Shown here: one piece after another, positions 8,056 to 16,714 of the stretch
Layout of the letters: the number at the start of each line of letters is the position of its first letter
Numbering within the stretch: position 1 is the stretch's first letter
NCBI RefSeq assembly: GCF_001297015.1
Contig: NZ_LIGE01000042.1
Span: 1-64,000, forward strand
DNA from: Pseudomonas sp. RIT-PI-r
GTDB taxonomy: Bacteria; Pseudomonadota; Gammaproteobacteria; Pseudomonadales; Pseudomonadaceae
DNA: 64,000 bases
Direction of reading: 5' to 3'
Notes under the pieces: model-generated
Told to the model about the DNA's origin: nothing
The model's database searches: none
The model's input: the letters and a program-made list of their open reading frames with translations, nothing else
Program-made: the position numbers and the translations under genes

Positions 8056-8925
8056 TCACTCCTTGACGCTCATGTATTCCTTGGCCCAGAGAATGTATTC
8101 CTCCGGTTGGGTATAGGTGTGCGTCAACTCGGTCGCGCTCAGGTCCGAAGCCTGGGTAAAAATCTGCCGCTGTTCGCGCAGGCTATCGTACGTCGCTTTG
8201 ATCGCCGCAAAATAAGCGCCATGGCCATCAATGGTCACGCGTACACCGAGTTCGGCCAGACGTTTGTCATCGCGCAACGCCGGGTTGCCGTAGGTCACCA
8301 GCATCAACGGTACGGTCAGGTGTTCGGCGATTTGTTCCAACTGATCAAAATCCTGAATCCCGACCATGCAGATGCCGTCAGCCCCGGCCGCCTGATACTG
8401 GCGAGTGCGGCTGATGATTTCCTGGTTCGGCAGAATGCCGGCGTTGGTCCGGGCAATGATCGCCATTTCCGTATCGACCCGGGCTTCCAGCGCTGCGCGG
8501 ATCTTGCCGACACCTTCGGCGACGGTGATCAGGTCGGTGGATTTGCGCCCGAACTGGGCAGGCAGCAAGGTGTCTTCGATGGTCAGGGCGGCGACGCCGG
8601 CGCGTTCCAGTTCGACGATGGTACGCATCACATTGAGGGCGTTGCCGTAACCGTGGTCGGCGTCGGCGATCACCGGCAGTTGGGCGACGCGGCCGATGCG
8701 GGTGGCCTGTTCGGCGAACTCGCTCAGGGTGATCAAGGCAAAGTCCGGTGCGCCCAGCACCTGCAACGAAGCGACGGAACCGCCCAGAATTCCCACTTCA
8801 AAACCCAGGTCAGCGGCAATGCGGGCGGACATCGGGTCGAACACCGAAGCGGTGTGATAGCAGGTGTCGGAGGCCAGCAGCTGACGGAAACTACGGCGCA
8901 AATCTTGATGAGAAAGCCTGGTCAT
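8056..8925 (-). CDS. Oxaloacetate decarboxylase (PEP mutase/isocitrate lyase superfamily, PA4872 type)
   Basis: The 289-residue protein is a cytosolic alpha/beta barrel of the PEP mutase/isocitrate lyase superfamily. It shows the metal-binding DADHGYGN (Asp88, Asp90), IEDT (Glu117, Asp118) and His235 in DGHGAY, the residue that marks the characterised P. aeruginosa PA4872 oxaloacetate decarboxylase. It would convert oxaloacetate to pyruvate and CO2 with Mg2+. ATG 8925 is chosen because it gives the family N-terminus MTRLSHQDLR; GGTGGA lies upstream. It lies 71 bases downstream of the aruG-like gene on the same strand, so it may be the last gene of that operon. Confidence 0.88.
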   Translation of the reverse strand: MTRLSHQDLRRSFRQLLASDTCYHTASVFDPMSARIAADLGFEVGILGGSVASLQVLGAPDFALITLSEFAEQATRIGRVAQLPVIADADHGYGNALNVMRTIVELERAGVAALTIEDTLLPAQFGRKSTDLITVAEGVGKIRAALEARVDTEMAIIARTNAGILPNQEIISRTRQYQAAGADGICMVGIQDFDQLEQIAEHLTVPLMLVTYGNPALRDDKRLAELGVRVTIDGHGAYFAAIKATYDSLREQRQIFTQASDLSATELTHTYTQPEEYILWAKEYMSVKE

Positions 8926-8996
8926 ACGAGTTCCACCAATACAAAGGAATGGAAAGGCTTGAGCAAATGTGTCAACGCCGAAGAATGAAAAGGCTA

Positions 8997-10184
8997 TCAC
9001 GCGAATGGGTCAAGGATCATGACGAATTTGCAAGGCTGACGTTTGCCGATGAGCGCTTTGCTGAAAGGATTAATCTGATCGGGCGAAATTTGGCCGTATG
9101 GAGGGGGCAGGTAACAGCTTGACTGCATGGATTGAGGGGGGGGGGCGGGACGGGCCGCCACCGCCTGTCGCTGTTGGTTGGGGAGCATCACCGCGCGCCC
9201 CGAATTGCCCGGCTGGAGGTGCCGACGTTGGGCTGTCATGCGGGCGATCGCCAGGCTGCGGCCGGCTCGACGGGCGCGGGCGACGGTGATGCGGCAGTTT
9301 TCCAGGCGACGGTTGTGAAGCAGCCACAGCGGCGCCAGGTCGTCCGGGGTGCCGAGGCTCAGGGTCAGTTCGAGGCTGTCACGCACGGTACGGATGTTGC
9401 GCAGCGGCGCTTCAATGACCGGGCCGCCATCAAAAATGTCGATATAACCTTTGTGGGCAAAGCCTTCGGCCTGAAGGATTTTCAGTGCCGGCTCGGTATT
9501 CGGATGCGCCTGCCCGATGGCGGCCTGTGCCTGTGCGGTGAGCAGGCAGGTGTAGAGGGGCTGACGCGGCATCAATTCGGCGATGAACGCCTTGTTGCCC
9601 AGCCCTGACAGATGATCGGCGTGGCTGAAGTCCATCTGGAAAAAGTGCCGGCCGAGGCTGTCCCAAAATGGCGAACAACCTTTTTCATCGGCACTGCCAC
9701 GCAGTTCGGCGATCATCTTCTCGCCAAACAGGTACGGGAACTCGGCGGCGAACAGCAAGCGCCCGAGTGACAGCAGACGGCCGTTGCTGCCGGTGCGTTG
9801 ATCGTGGCGCAAGAACAATGAGCACAGTTCCGATTGCCCGGTCAGTTCGTTATTGAGGAACAACGTCGGGATCTGCCGTTGAATACCCAGATCCGGCGCC
9901 GAACTCACCGTCAGTCCGACCCGATAGTTGTACCAGGGTTCGCGCAAGCCAACCGCGCCGGCCAACGCGCTGACGCCAACCACGCGCGTATCGTCGTCTT
10001 CGAGGACGAACAGATAATCGGCATCGGCGCGCTCCACTTGCTCGGCGAACGCTCGTTGCGCCCAGCGCACGCGGTGGGCCAGGCGATCTTCGTTGGCCGG
10101 CAGGGTGGTGAATCCCGGGCCGGCTTGTTGAACCAGTGTCATCAATGCAGGCAGGTCGCTGACGTTGACCGGGCGAACAATCAT
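8997..10184 (-). CDS. aruG: Arginine N-succinyltransferase beta subunit-like, with unusual C-terminal tail
   Basis: Residues 1 to about 335 match AruG (AstA family), which with AruF succinylates the alpha-amino group of arginine or ornithine in the AST pathway. ATG 10184 has an AAGGAG site; the frame extends upstream into aruF but the family starts MIVRPV. The family normally ends soon after the GNSGRAVML segment. Here the frame continues about 60 more residues through a run of ten G (9136-9145 on the + strand) with no resemblance to the family. A lost stop, a tract-length change or a sequencing error are all possible. The usual aruC, aruD, aruB and aruE are absent, so this is a second copy outside the main operon. 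Confidence 0.8.
   Translation of the reverse strand: MIVRPVNVSDLPALMTLVQQAGPGFTTLPANEDRLAHRVRWAQRAFAEQVERADADYLFVLEDDDTRVVGVSALAGAVGLREPWYNYRVGLTVSSAPDLGIQRQIPTLFLNNELTGQSELCSLFLRHDQRTGSNGRLLSLGRLLFAAEFPYLFGEKMIAELRGSADEKGCSPFWDSLGRHFFQMDFSHADHLSGLGNKAFIAELMPRQPLYTCLLTAQAQAAIGQAHPNTEPALKILQAEGFAHKGYIDIFDGGPVIEAPLRNIRTVRDSLELTLSLGTPDDLAPLWLLHNRRLENCRITVARARRAGRSLAIARMTAQRRHLQPGNSGRAVMLPNQQRQAVAARPAPPPQSMQSSCYLPPPYGQISPDQINPFSKALIGKRQPCKFVMILDPFA
9136..9145. repeat. Run of ten G within the 3' part of the aruG-like gene
   Basis: Ten consecutive G on the + strand (C on the coding strand) are seen. A change of one base in its length alters the tail of the encoded protein. It could be a slippage site or an assembly error. 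Confidence 0.8.
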
Positions 10185-10245
10185 GCTGTAACTCCTTCTG
10201 CGCGCCTGTTCGGGCACGCTCGTTGGCTGCGGAACCGGGCGCGGT

Positions 10246-11262
10246 TCAAAGGGCAATCAGCCGTATCTGGCTGCCATCGGTTACGTTCAGCGCCGCACAC
10301 ATTGCAGGAGTGAGGGACAGCGGTTGATCGGGTTGGTAATCCAGTTCGGCAACGATGGCCCGGTAGCCACGCCACGCGTCGTTGCTCAACAGATAGCGGC
10401 CACGCGCATCGATTTCTGGCAACTGCTGCACCGGGGCCGTCTGGCTGCGGGCAATCGAACGGATATTCGCGGTGCGCGCATACAGGGTCGGGCCAGCATC
10501 GAACAGGTCGATGTAGCTGTTGGTTTCAAAACCTTCGCGCTCAAGGATGTCGAACGCCTCTTGCCCATCCGGGTGAATGCGCCCGATACACTCCTGCGCC
10601 GCCTGCGGCAGCATTGGTACGTAAATCGGGTATTGCGGCATCAGTTCGGCGAGGAATGAGCGGCTCTGCAACCCGCACAGGCGCTCGGCCTCAACGTACG
10701 GCAGGTCGAAGAAGTGCTTGCCCAGCGCATCCCAGAAAGGTGAATGGCCGTGTTCATCGCTGTACCCGACGATTTCGGTAATCACCGCTTCGGCAAAACA
10801 GGGCGCATGGGCGGCAATGAACAACAGGCGCGCCCGCGAAAGCAATTCCGAGAACGGCGTGCGGACCAGCGCTTTGTCGATGTGAAAACCGCGCAGCAGC
10901 GTATGGTCGTTGAGGTCATGGCACAGCGACAATGCCGGCACACCGTGTTCGATGTTCAGCTCGCGCGAGGCACTGGTGAAATGGCGATTGCGCAGGCTGT
11001 AGAACGGCTCTTTAAAACCTGCCTTGGCAAGAATTTCCGAGCAACCGACCAGACGCTGCGTGTTGCAATCTTGCAGCACGAAAAAATAGTTTTCCGGCCC
11101 CTGCGTCCGTGCCGCGCTGTCGAACGAGGCGCAGGACGCGGCGATTTTGTCGCACAGGCGCTCGCTGTCATCCGGCAGCGAGGTCACTCCGACCATGCTG
11201 TCGCGGGCCAGTTGTTGCAATTGCGGCAGGTCGGTTGGCTCGACTGGGCGTAAGACCAGCAT
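10246..11262 (-). CDS. aruF: Arginine N-succinyltransferase alpha subunit-like
   Basis: The 338-residue protein matches AruF, the partner of AruG in the heteromeric succinyl-CoA-dependent transferase of arginine/ornithine catabolism. It is a full-length paralogue of the beta subunit (shared SPFWDALGKHFFDLPY and SFLAELMPQYPIYV segments). ATG 11262 has AGGAG upstream. It lies 61 bases ahead of aruG and 117 bases behind the permease gene. As the other AST genes are missing, the pair may act on a different amino acid or amine. The symbol describes homology, not proven substrate. Confidence 0.85.
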   Translation of the reverse strand: MLVLRPVEPTDLPQLQQLARDSMVGVTSLPDDSERLCDKIAASCASFDSAARTQGPENYFFVLQDCNTQRLVGCSEILAKAGFKEPFYSLRNRHFTSASRELNIEHGVPALSLCHDLNDHTLLRGFHIDKALVRTPFSELLSRARLLFIAAHAPCFAEAVITEIVGYSDEHGHSPFWDALGKHFFDLPYVEAERLCGLQSRSFLAELMPQYPIYVPMLPQAAQECIGRIHPDGQEAFDILEREGFETNSYIDLFDAGPTLYARTANIRSIARSQTAPVQQLPEIDARGRYLLSNDAWRGYRAIVAELDYQPDQPLSLTPAMCAALNVTDGSQIRLIAL

Positions 11263-11379
11263 GGATGCACTCCTGTATCAAAGGGTTCGGCGAATTCACG
11301 AACCTGACTATCACTGTCGGTTTCCACGCGTTAAATCGGCGGTCGCCTGATTTGTTGTCAGACGCCGCTCTTTTTCTTG

Positions 11380-12729
11380 TCAGCCATTGCTCGGGTCAGG
11401 CAACGCGGTACTGGCGCCGAGCTTGTTGAGAAAGAACAGGTACACCAGGCCCAGAACGATCCAGATCAGGCCGAGTTTCTGCGCATCGACGCCCATGTTG
11501 TACATGATGGCCGCAACGATGATGAAGCCAATGACCGGGCAGATCAGGTGACGCACAACCTGACCGGACTTTTGCCGACGCCAGTAGTAGTTGATCACGG
11601 TCAGGTGCAGCAGCATGAAACCGCTGAGTGCGCCGAAGTTGACCAGGGACGTCAGGGTGTCGACCGAGTTGATGAACAGGTAGCAGATCACCAGTGACAG
11701 CACCGCCACCAGATAAATGCTCAGGTACGGCGTGTTGTGTTTCGGGTGCACCTTGGCCAGCATTTTCGGCAGTTTGCCGTCGCGGGCCATGCCGAACAGC
11801 AGACGCGAGACCGCGGCTTGCGAAGTGATCGCCACGGCCACACCCCAGGCGAGTGCAGTCGCGACAGCCGTCAGAGTCGCCAGCCAACTGCCGGCGGCGA
11901 TTTCGGCGATTTCATAGAACGCAGTGTCAGCGGATTTGAAGCCCATACCGGCTGCCAGATCGCTGGCAATCCAGGTTTGCGCAACGAAAATCACGCCCAT
12001 GACCACCAGAGTGATCAACGCCGCTTTGCCGACGCTCTTGCCCGGATCACCCTTGATTTCTTCAGCGAGCGTCGAGATCGCATCGAAGCCGAGGAACGAC
12101 AGCACCGCAATCGACACCGCTTGCATCAGCAGGGCGAAGTTGAACGTTTCCGGGTGATACAGCGGCGCCAGGGTCAGCTCGCCGTTACCCCCGCCGTTGT
12201 GCAGGGCGTTCCAGGCATAGAACAGGAAGATCCCCAGTACCACCAGTTGCGCGAGCAGGAAGATGATGTTCATCCGTGCGGTGAAGGTGATGCCGCGCAG
12301 GTTGACGAACGTGGCGCTGACCAGGAACGCCAGAATGAAGCCGACCTTCGGAATGTCCGGATACAAATGGTTGAGCGCCATGGCTGCGTACACATAAAGC
12401 AACGGCGGAATCAGCAGGTAATCGAGCAGCATCAGCCAGCCGGCGATGAAACCGACGTGTTGATTCAGGCCGCGCTGTGCGTAGGAATACACCGAGCCGG
12501 CAATCGGAAAGGCGCGGGCCATGCTGCCGTAGCTCAACGCGGTAAACAGCATTGCCATCATGCCAATGATGTACGCCAGCGGCACCATTCCCGGTGCCTC
12601 GGCATTGACGTAGCCATACACACCGAACGGGGCGATGGGGATCATGAAGATCATCCCGTACACCACCAGATCGGTGAGCGTCAGGCTACGTTTCAACTCT
12701 TGCTTGTAGCCGAATTCTTCAATTTCCAT
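11380..12729 (-). CDS. APC-family amino acid permease
   Basis: The 449-residue inner-membrane protein has about twelve hydrophobic segments and the APC signature near the N-terminus (LTLTDLVVYGMIFMIPIAPFGVYG). The closest groups are putrescine/amino-acid importers of the APC superfamily. ATG 12729 follows AAGGAG; an upstream TTG in frame is less likely. It sits in the middle of the rpiR-to-aruG operon, so its substrate is probably what that pathway degrades. Confidence 0.85.
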   Translation of the reverse strand: MEIEEFGYKQELKRSLTLTDLVVYGMIFMIPIAPFGVYGYVNAEAPGMVPLAYIIGMMAMLFTALSYGSMARAFPIAGSVYSYAQRGLNQHVGFIAGWLMLLDYLLIPPLLYVYAAMALNHLYPDIPKVGFILAFLVSATFVNLRGITFTARMNIIFLLAQLVVLGIFLFYAWNALHNGGGNGELTLAPLYHPETFNFALLMQAVSIAVLSFLGFDAISTLAEEIKGDPGKSVGKAALITLVVMGVIFVAQTWIASDLAAGMGFKSADTAFYEIAEIAAGSWLATLTAVATALAWGVAVAITSQAAVSRLLFGMARDGKLPKMLAKVHPKHNTPYLSIYLVAVLSLVICYLFINSVDTLTSLVNFGALSGFMLLHLTVINYYWRRQKSGQVVRHLICPVIGFIIVAAIMYNMGVDAQKLGLIWIVLGLVYLFFLNKLGASTALPDPSNG

Positions 12730-12816
12730 GAAGCGCAACTCCTTGTCAGCCAATCGGTTGTTTTAGTTGTTATGTCGGTCCATCGTTTACAGCGTCAGCA
12801 TTCGATACGGCAGTGA

Positions 12817-13569
12817 TTACAGCAATGGCGCAAGGTATCCGGCCCAGAGCGATACCGCTTGCGGGCTACGCAGCAAATCGTTGCGTACCTCGACCAGCAC
12901 CGAGTCCAGGCCTCGGGCGTCGCCGTGCACCGGTACCGTCATGTCGCCCAGCGGGTCGATCTTGTACGGCTGATTGCCGGCCACTTGCAACGAATGTTCG
13001 TCGAGACCGTTGAGCAGCCGTTGCGCGTACGCCTTCGCATGAACGAACAGCACGCCGATCTCCAGTGTTCGCGGCTGGCCGTAATACACCGGGGTGAAAC
13101 TGTGAATCCCTACTACGCGCACCGCTTGACCTTTGGCGAGGCGTTCGTCGATCAGAGTCTGCAAGCGCGCATGGAACGGCTTGAACAGCGTCTGACGGCG
13201 GTACTCGCGAGTGGCTTCATCCAGCTCGCGGTTGCCCGGTATCTGATAGATCTCGCTCTGCGCCGGAATGCTGTCGGGCGCATGCCGTGGGCGGTTCAGG
13301 TCGATCAGCAGTCGCGAATAATTGGCGCTCAACAATGTTGCGCCGAGTTTTTCCGCCAACTGTTCGGCCAGTTGCAGCGCGCCGATGTCCCAGGCGATGT
13401 GTTCACCAGCGGCGGTATCATCAAGGCCCAGATTGTCGAGGGCTTCGGGGATGTAGCGACTGGCGTGGTCGCACACGAGAATCAACGGATTCGTCGAATC
13501 CTCGCGGCTCAGGTGGTAGACCGGTCGGGTGTACAACCCAAGCTCGGCGGATTCAGTACAGGCGTGCAT
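12817..13569 (-). CDS. N-formylglutamate amidohydrolase family protein
   Basis: The 250-residue protein belongs to the N-formylglutamate amidohydrolase fold, related to zinc carboxypeptidases. It has LVCDHASRYIPEAL near the N-terminus and VRVVGIHSFTPVYYG in the middle, typical of the family. The hutG-type member releases glutamate from N-formylglutamate in histidine breakdown. No hut genes are present here, so the substrate may be another N-acyl amino acid. ATG 13569 is chosen over GTG 13578; the gene overlaps the end of the preceding ligase gene, implying translational coupling. Confidence 0.8.
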   Translation of the reverse strand: MHACTESAELGLYTRPVYHLSREDSTNPLILVCDHASRYIPEALDNLGLDDTAAGEHIAWDIGALQLAEQLAEKLGATLLSANYSRLLIDLNRPRHAPDSIPAQSEIYQIPGNRELDEATREYRRQTLFKPFHARLQTLIDERLAKGQAVRVVGIHSFTPVYYGQPRTLEIGVLFVHAKAYAQRLLNGLDEHSLQVAGNQPYKIDPLGDMTVPVHGDARGLDSVLVEVRNDLLRSPQAVSLWAGYLAPLL

Positions 13570-14884
13570 AGTGCTCACACAGGTCAGCGGGCGAGAGCTG
13601 TTCCGTCAGCGCCAGTTCCTCGGTTTTAAGGGCGTGATAGGTATCGAGCAACGGCTTGGGCAGGCATTCGTTGAAGGCGCCACTGTTGCGCAGGCAATCC
13701 AGTGCCTGGGCCAGCGAGGCGGGCAGGGCGACAATGCCCCGAGCCTTGCGTTGCTCGTCGTTGAGTGAATCGGGAACTTCATCGGTGATGGCGTTAAGAG
13801 CCAGGCGCTGTTCGATGCCTAGGCGTCCGGCGATCAGCAGTGCGGCCATGGCCAGATGCGGCGAGGCCGTGGCATCCATGGCGCGGAACTCAAGGTTGAA
13901 CTGCGTCGCCACCGATTTGCCGCCCAGGGTCACCGTCGGGCAGATGCGCAGCGCCGCCTCACGGTTCTGTTGACCCAGGCACGCGTATGACGCGCTCCAG
14001 TGGTGCGGCTGCAAGCGCTCGTACGACACTGGCGTTGGCGCAGTGAACGCGCACAGCGCCGGCAAGTAATGGAGGACCCCGGCAGCCCAGTGCTGGCCGA
14101 GGCTCGACAGGCCATTGCTGGTGCCAGCGTCGTAAAGCATCGGCTGCCCGCCCGGATCGAGCAGGCTGACGTGCAAGTGCACGCCGTTGCACACGGCATC
14201 GGCGGCGGTCTTCGGCGCGAAACTGAGTTCGAGCCCCATCTGTCGGGCGATCTCGCGGGTGATTTCGCGCACGTTGACCGCACGGTCGGCAGCGGCTACG
14301 CCGAGGGTCGGCCGGCAGGTGATTTCGTATTGGTGCTTGCCGTATTCGGGGAGGAACATTTCCGGTTCGACACCGCCGGCGCGCAGAGCGCTGAGCAACC
14401 AGCCGCCGAACGCTGCGCCTTGGCGCTGAGCCTGCAGCGAAAACGCCAGGTGCTCGGCAACACCTGCGTGCAGGTTGAATTCGTGTTCGAACGCGGCGTT
14501 GACCTGTAAACCCAGTTCGTCGCGATAGCGTTCGACTTCATCGCGCAGCAGCGTGCGTGGACAGGCGCCCCACGGCCGGCCATCGGTTTCACGAATATCA
14601 CCGTGGATGAAGTCCAGCGCCGGTGCGTCGGCATCCGGACCGTTGGCGACGGTGACGCGGCTGGCCAGATCCGGAATCAGGCGCAGATCGCCATAAGCGC
14701 CCCACGGATTGGTCGAGGCAATGATGTCTTGCGGGGTCAACGCGCTGTTGGCCGGCACCCAGCCACAACCGGCCGCCTGATAATGCTCAAGTTCATCGGT
14801 GGGAAACGAGCGCCCCCGAGTGATACCGATCAGGTCAGTGGTGACGATGGTGGTCATCGGCACAGCCGCCAGGCGCGAAGTCAC
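13553..14884 (-). CDS. Glutamine synthetase-like ligase (gamma-glutamyl-amine/amino acid ligase type)
   Basis: The 443-residue protein has the glutamine synthetase catalytic core: FEHEFNLH (metal glutamates), NGVHLHVSL (GxHxHxS-type loop), NREAALRICP and FNLEFRAMDATASPHLA. It is of the PuuA/GlnA-like catabolic branch, which joins glutamate to amines with ATP. Start GTG 14884 is preferred because it has GGGAG at the right distance and overlaps the stop of the cysteine hydrolase gene (GTGA); ATG 14857 is the alternative. It probably makes a gamma-glutamyl intermediate in the operon's pathway. The true acceptor is unknown. Confidence 0.82.
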   Translation of the reverse strand: MTSRLAAVPMTTIVTTDLIGITRGRSFPTDELEHYQAAGCGWVPANSALTPQDIIASTNPWGAYGDLRLIPDLASRVTVANGPDADAPALDFIHGDIRETDGRPWGACPRTLLRDEVERYRDELGLQVNAAFEHEFNLHAGVAEHLAFSLQAQRQGAAFGGWLLSALRAGGVEPEMFLPEYGKHQYEITCRPTLGVAAADRAVNVREITREIARQMGLELSFAPKTAADAVCNGVHLHVSLLDPGGQPMLYDAGTSNGLSSLGQHWAAGVLHYLPALCAFTAPTPVSYERLQPHHWSASYACLGQQNREAALRICPTVTLGGKSVATQFNLEFRAMDATASPHLAMAALLIAGRLGIEQRLALNAITDEVPDSLNDEQRKARGIVALPASLAQALDCLRNSGAFNECLPKPLLDTYHALKTEELALTEQLSPADLCEHYARLY

Positions 14885-15525
14885 GGCTGCATCTCCCGCA
14901 AACGGCCGAGCACGGTATTGGTGTCGGTGATCCAGCAATAACCCTTGATCGCATTGAGGCAGGCGTGATGACGTTCGGCGCTGTAAGTGGCACAGGCGTC
15001 TTCGACCAGAGTCACCAGATAACCACGATCGGCAGCGTCGCGCACGGCCATGTCGACGCACTGGTCGGTGACGATACCGGCGATGATCAGGTGACGGGTT
15101 TGAAGGTTGCGCAGCACGTAGTCGATGGCGGTCGAGTTGAACACGCCGGACGAGGTTTTCGGCAAGACGATTTCGTTGTCGCCCGGGGTCAGTTCGCCGA
15201 TCACTTGTGCCTGCGGACTGCCCTTGGGCAGGTGCATGTCCGAAAGTTTATGGTCCAGCGAGCGATCGCGACCGTCGGCCGTCAGGCTTTCGATCAGAGT
15301 GTGCAGCACATTTTGCCTGGCCTCGCGAAAGGCGCTGAGCAACCGTTGCTGGTTGGGCACCACCTGCGTACGTGCGCGGTTGAGGAAATACTCGGCGTCC
15401 GGCTCACTGAGGTGCGGATCGAACTGCGGTTCGAGCCAGGCGCGCTGCATGTCCACCAACAGCAATGCAGTGTGGTCGGTGACAAACGGCAAGTCCCGCG
15501 GCGAGCGGTGGGGAAGGCTGAACAT
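14881..15525 (-). CDS. Isochorismatase-family cysteine hydrolase
   Basis: The 214-residue protein has the full Asp-Lys-Cys triad: Asp25 (LLLVDMQ), Lys123 (LPKTSSGVF) and Cys156 (GIVTDQCV), with the family's cis-peptide segment before the cysteine. Members cleave amides such as N-carbamoyl compounds, biuret, ureidoacrylate or nicotinamide. A strong GGAGG site is buried in the end of the rpiR gene and only two bases separate the two genes. It is the first enzyme gene of the operon and may release an amide or carbamoyl group from the substrate. Confidence 0.85.
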   Translation of the reverse strand: MFSLPHRSPRDLPFVTDHTALLLVDMQRAWLEPQFDPHLSEPDAEYFLNRARTQVVPNQQRLLSAFREARQNVLHTLIESLTADGRDRSLDHKLSDMHLPKGSPQAQVIGELTPGDNEIVLPKTSSGVFNSTAIDYVLRNLQTRHLIIAGIVTDQCVDMAVRDAADRGYLVTLVEDACATYSAERHHACLNAIKGYCWITDTNTVLGRLREMQP

Positions 15526-15527
15526 CC

Positions 15528-16382
15528 TTATTTTTCCTCCAGCAGGTGAGTGGCGAAGTCGTTGCGCAGGGCATCGATGCCCTCGAGGCGATCGGCCAGA
15601 TCCGGGCTGCGCAGGGTCAGGCAGGCAATCAGCGCTTCGACCTGTGCCAGCGCCGGGACCATGGTGTCGAACGGCGAGGCCGATTCGACCGGAGCGCTAA
15701 TGATCAGGTCGGCCATTTCGCGCAGTGGTGAGGCATAAATGTCGGTGAACAGGACCACGCGGGCATTGTTGTTTTTTGCCGCTGTGGCGACACGCAGTGC
15801 CTGGGTCTGATAGCGGCGGTAATCGAATACCAGAACGACGTCCTGGCGCTGCAGATCGAACAGGCGGTCGGGCAACAGTGCATTGTCTTCCAGGGCAAAG
15901 CAGCCGGGGCGCAGCAGACGCAAATGATTGAGCAGGTAAGTCGCCATCAGGCTGCTGAAGCGGCCACCGAAGCAGTACACCTGATGCCGGGCATCGAGCA
16001 GCCAGTCGGTGAGGATTCGCACGTCTTCGGGCTGGGTCAGCGATTGCGTGTCGACCAGCAGGCGATGGCTGTCAGCGAGGTAATGAGCCCAGGCGTCGTC
16101 TTTGTTTTGCTGCGCGCGCGGTTGCAACAGCGTGCGCGGCGAGCGCAGGCGATGGTCCATGTCGCTGAGCAGGGCGTCCTGGAATTCGGCATAACCGCCG
16201 AAACCGAGTTTTTTCACCAGACGCACAATGGTCGGATCGCTGACGCCGGCATGCTCGGCCAGGCGCGCCATCGGTCCAAGACCATTGCGCGGATACTGAT
16301 CGAGCAAGGCGCGAACGACTTTGCGCTCCGATGGCGTGAGTTCCAGGCCGGGATCGGTGATCAGGTCTCTGAGAGGGGGCAT
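15528..16382 (-). CDS. RpiR-family transcriptional regulator (HTH-SIS)
   Basis: The 284-residue protein has an N-terminal helix-turn-helix of the RpiR type (HAGVSDPTIVRLVKKLGFGGYAEFQ, about residues 43-70) and a C-terminal SIS domain (about 110-260, with VYCFGGRFSSLMA and DVVLVFDYRRY), which usually binds a phosphosugar. It is the promoter-proximal gene of the seven-gene operon and probably controls it. A dyad TGTA-N8-TACA at 16444-16459 upstream is a candidate operator. RpiR regulators tied to amino-acid pathways are less common than those for sugars. Confidence 0.85.
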   Translation of the reverse strand: MPPLRDLITDPGLELTPSERKVVRALLDQYPRNGLGPMARLAEHAGVSDPTIVRLVKKLGFGGYAEFQDALLSDMDHRLRSPRTLLQPRAQQNKDDAWAHYLADSHRLLVDTQSLTQPEDVRILTDWLLDARHQVYCFGGRFSSLMATYLLNHLRLLRPGCFALEDNALLPDRLFDLQRQDVVLVFDYRRYQTQALRVATAAKNNNARVVLFTDIYASPLREMADLIISAPVESASPFDTMVPALAQVEALIACLTLRSPDLADRLEGIDALRNDFATHLLEEK

Positions 16383-16442
16383 CCGGGCTCCTGCTGGATG
16401 GGGGGTGTCGAATTCGCTTCATAATCCGTTAAAACAGTATTT

Positions 16443-16460
16443 ATGTAACTCACGCTACAT
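16443..16460. promoter_or_regulatory. Candidate RpiR-type operator
   Basis: ATGTA-N8-TACAT lies 60-80 bases upstream of the rpiR start, in the divergent region shared with the histidine phosphatase-like gene. RpiR-family HexR boxes have the related form TGTA-N7-TACA. The rest of the 16383-16714 gap shows no gene, and I see no cobalamin riboswitch despite the neighbouring cobF. Confidence 0.35.
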
Positions 16461-16714
16461 GTCTAGCGAATTTTTCGTCGTGTTTAAAAGGCTCCAAAAT
16501 GGCGCAGGATGCCCGCGTCATAAGGGCTACACGGAAGTCGACAGGTGTTGTAGTCCATTGCCCATAGCTATGTCAGATATCGCCGCTTTTCTAACATCCA
16601 GAGTTCGCCCGGAAACGTATCGATCCCCCCGGCAACCGTTGGTTTACGGCACAATTGCCTTCAATCCGGCTCTACGCCGTTGATGTTTCTGATCCTCGGC
16701 AGAGTGAGCCCATC

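Noticed and set aside
14857..14884. ATG 14857 as start of the glutamine-synthetase-like gene
   Set aside because: GTG 14884 has a better ribosome site and overlaps the preceding stop; the ATG is kept only as an alternative.
16383..16714. Cobalamin riboswitch ahead of the phosphatase-like gene and cobF
   Set aside because: No B12-box-like core or the required length of structure could be found.
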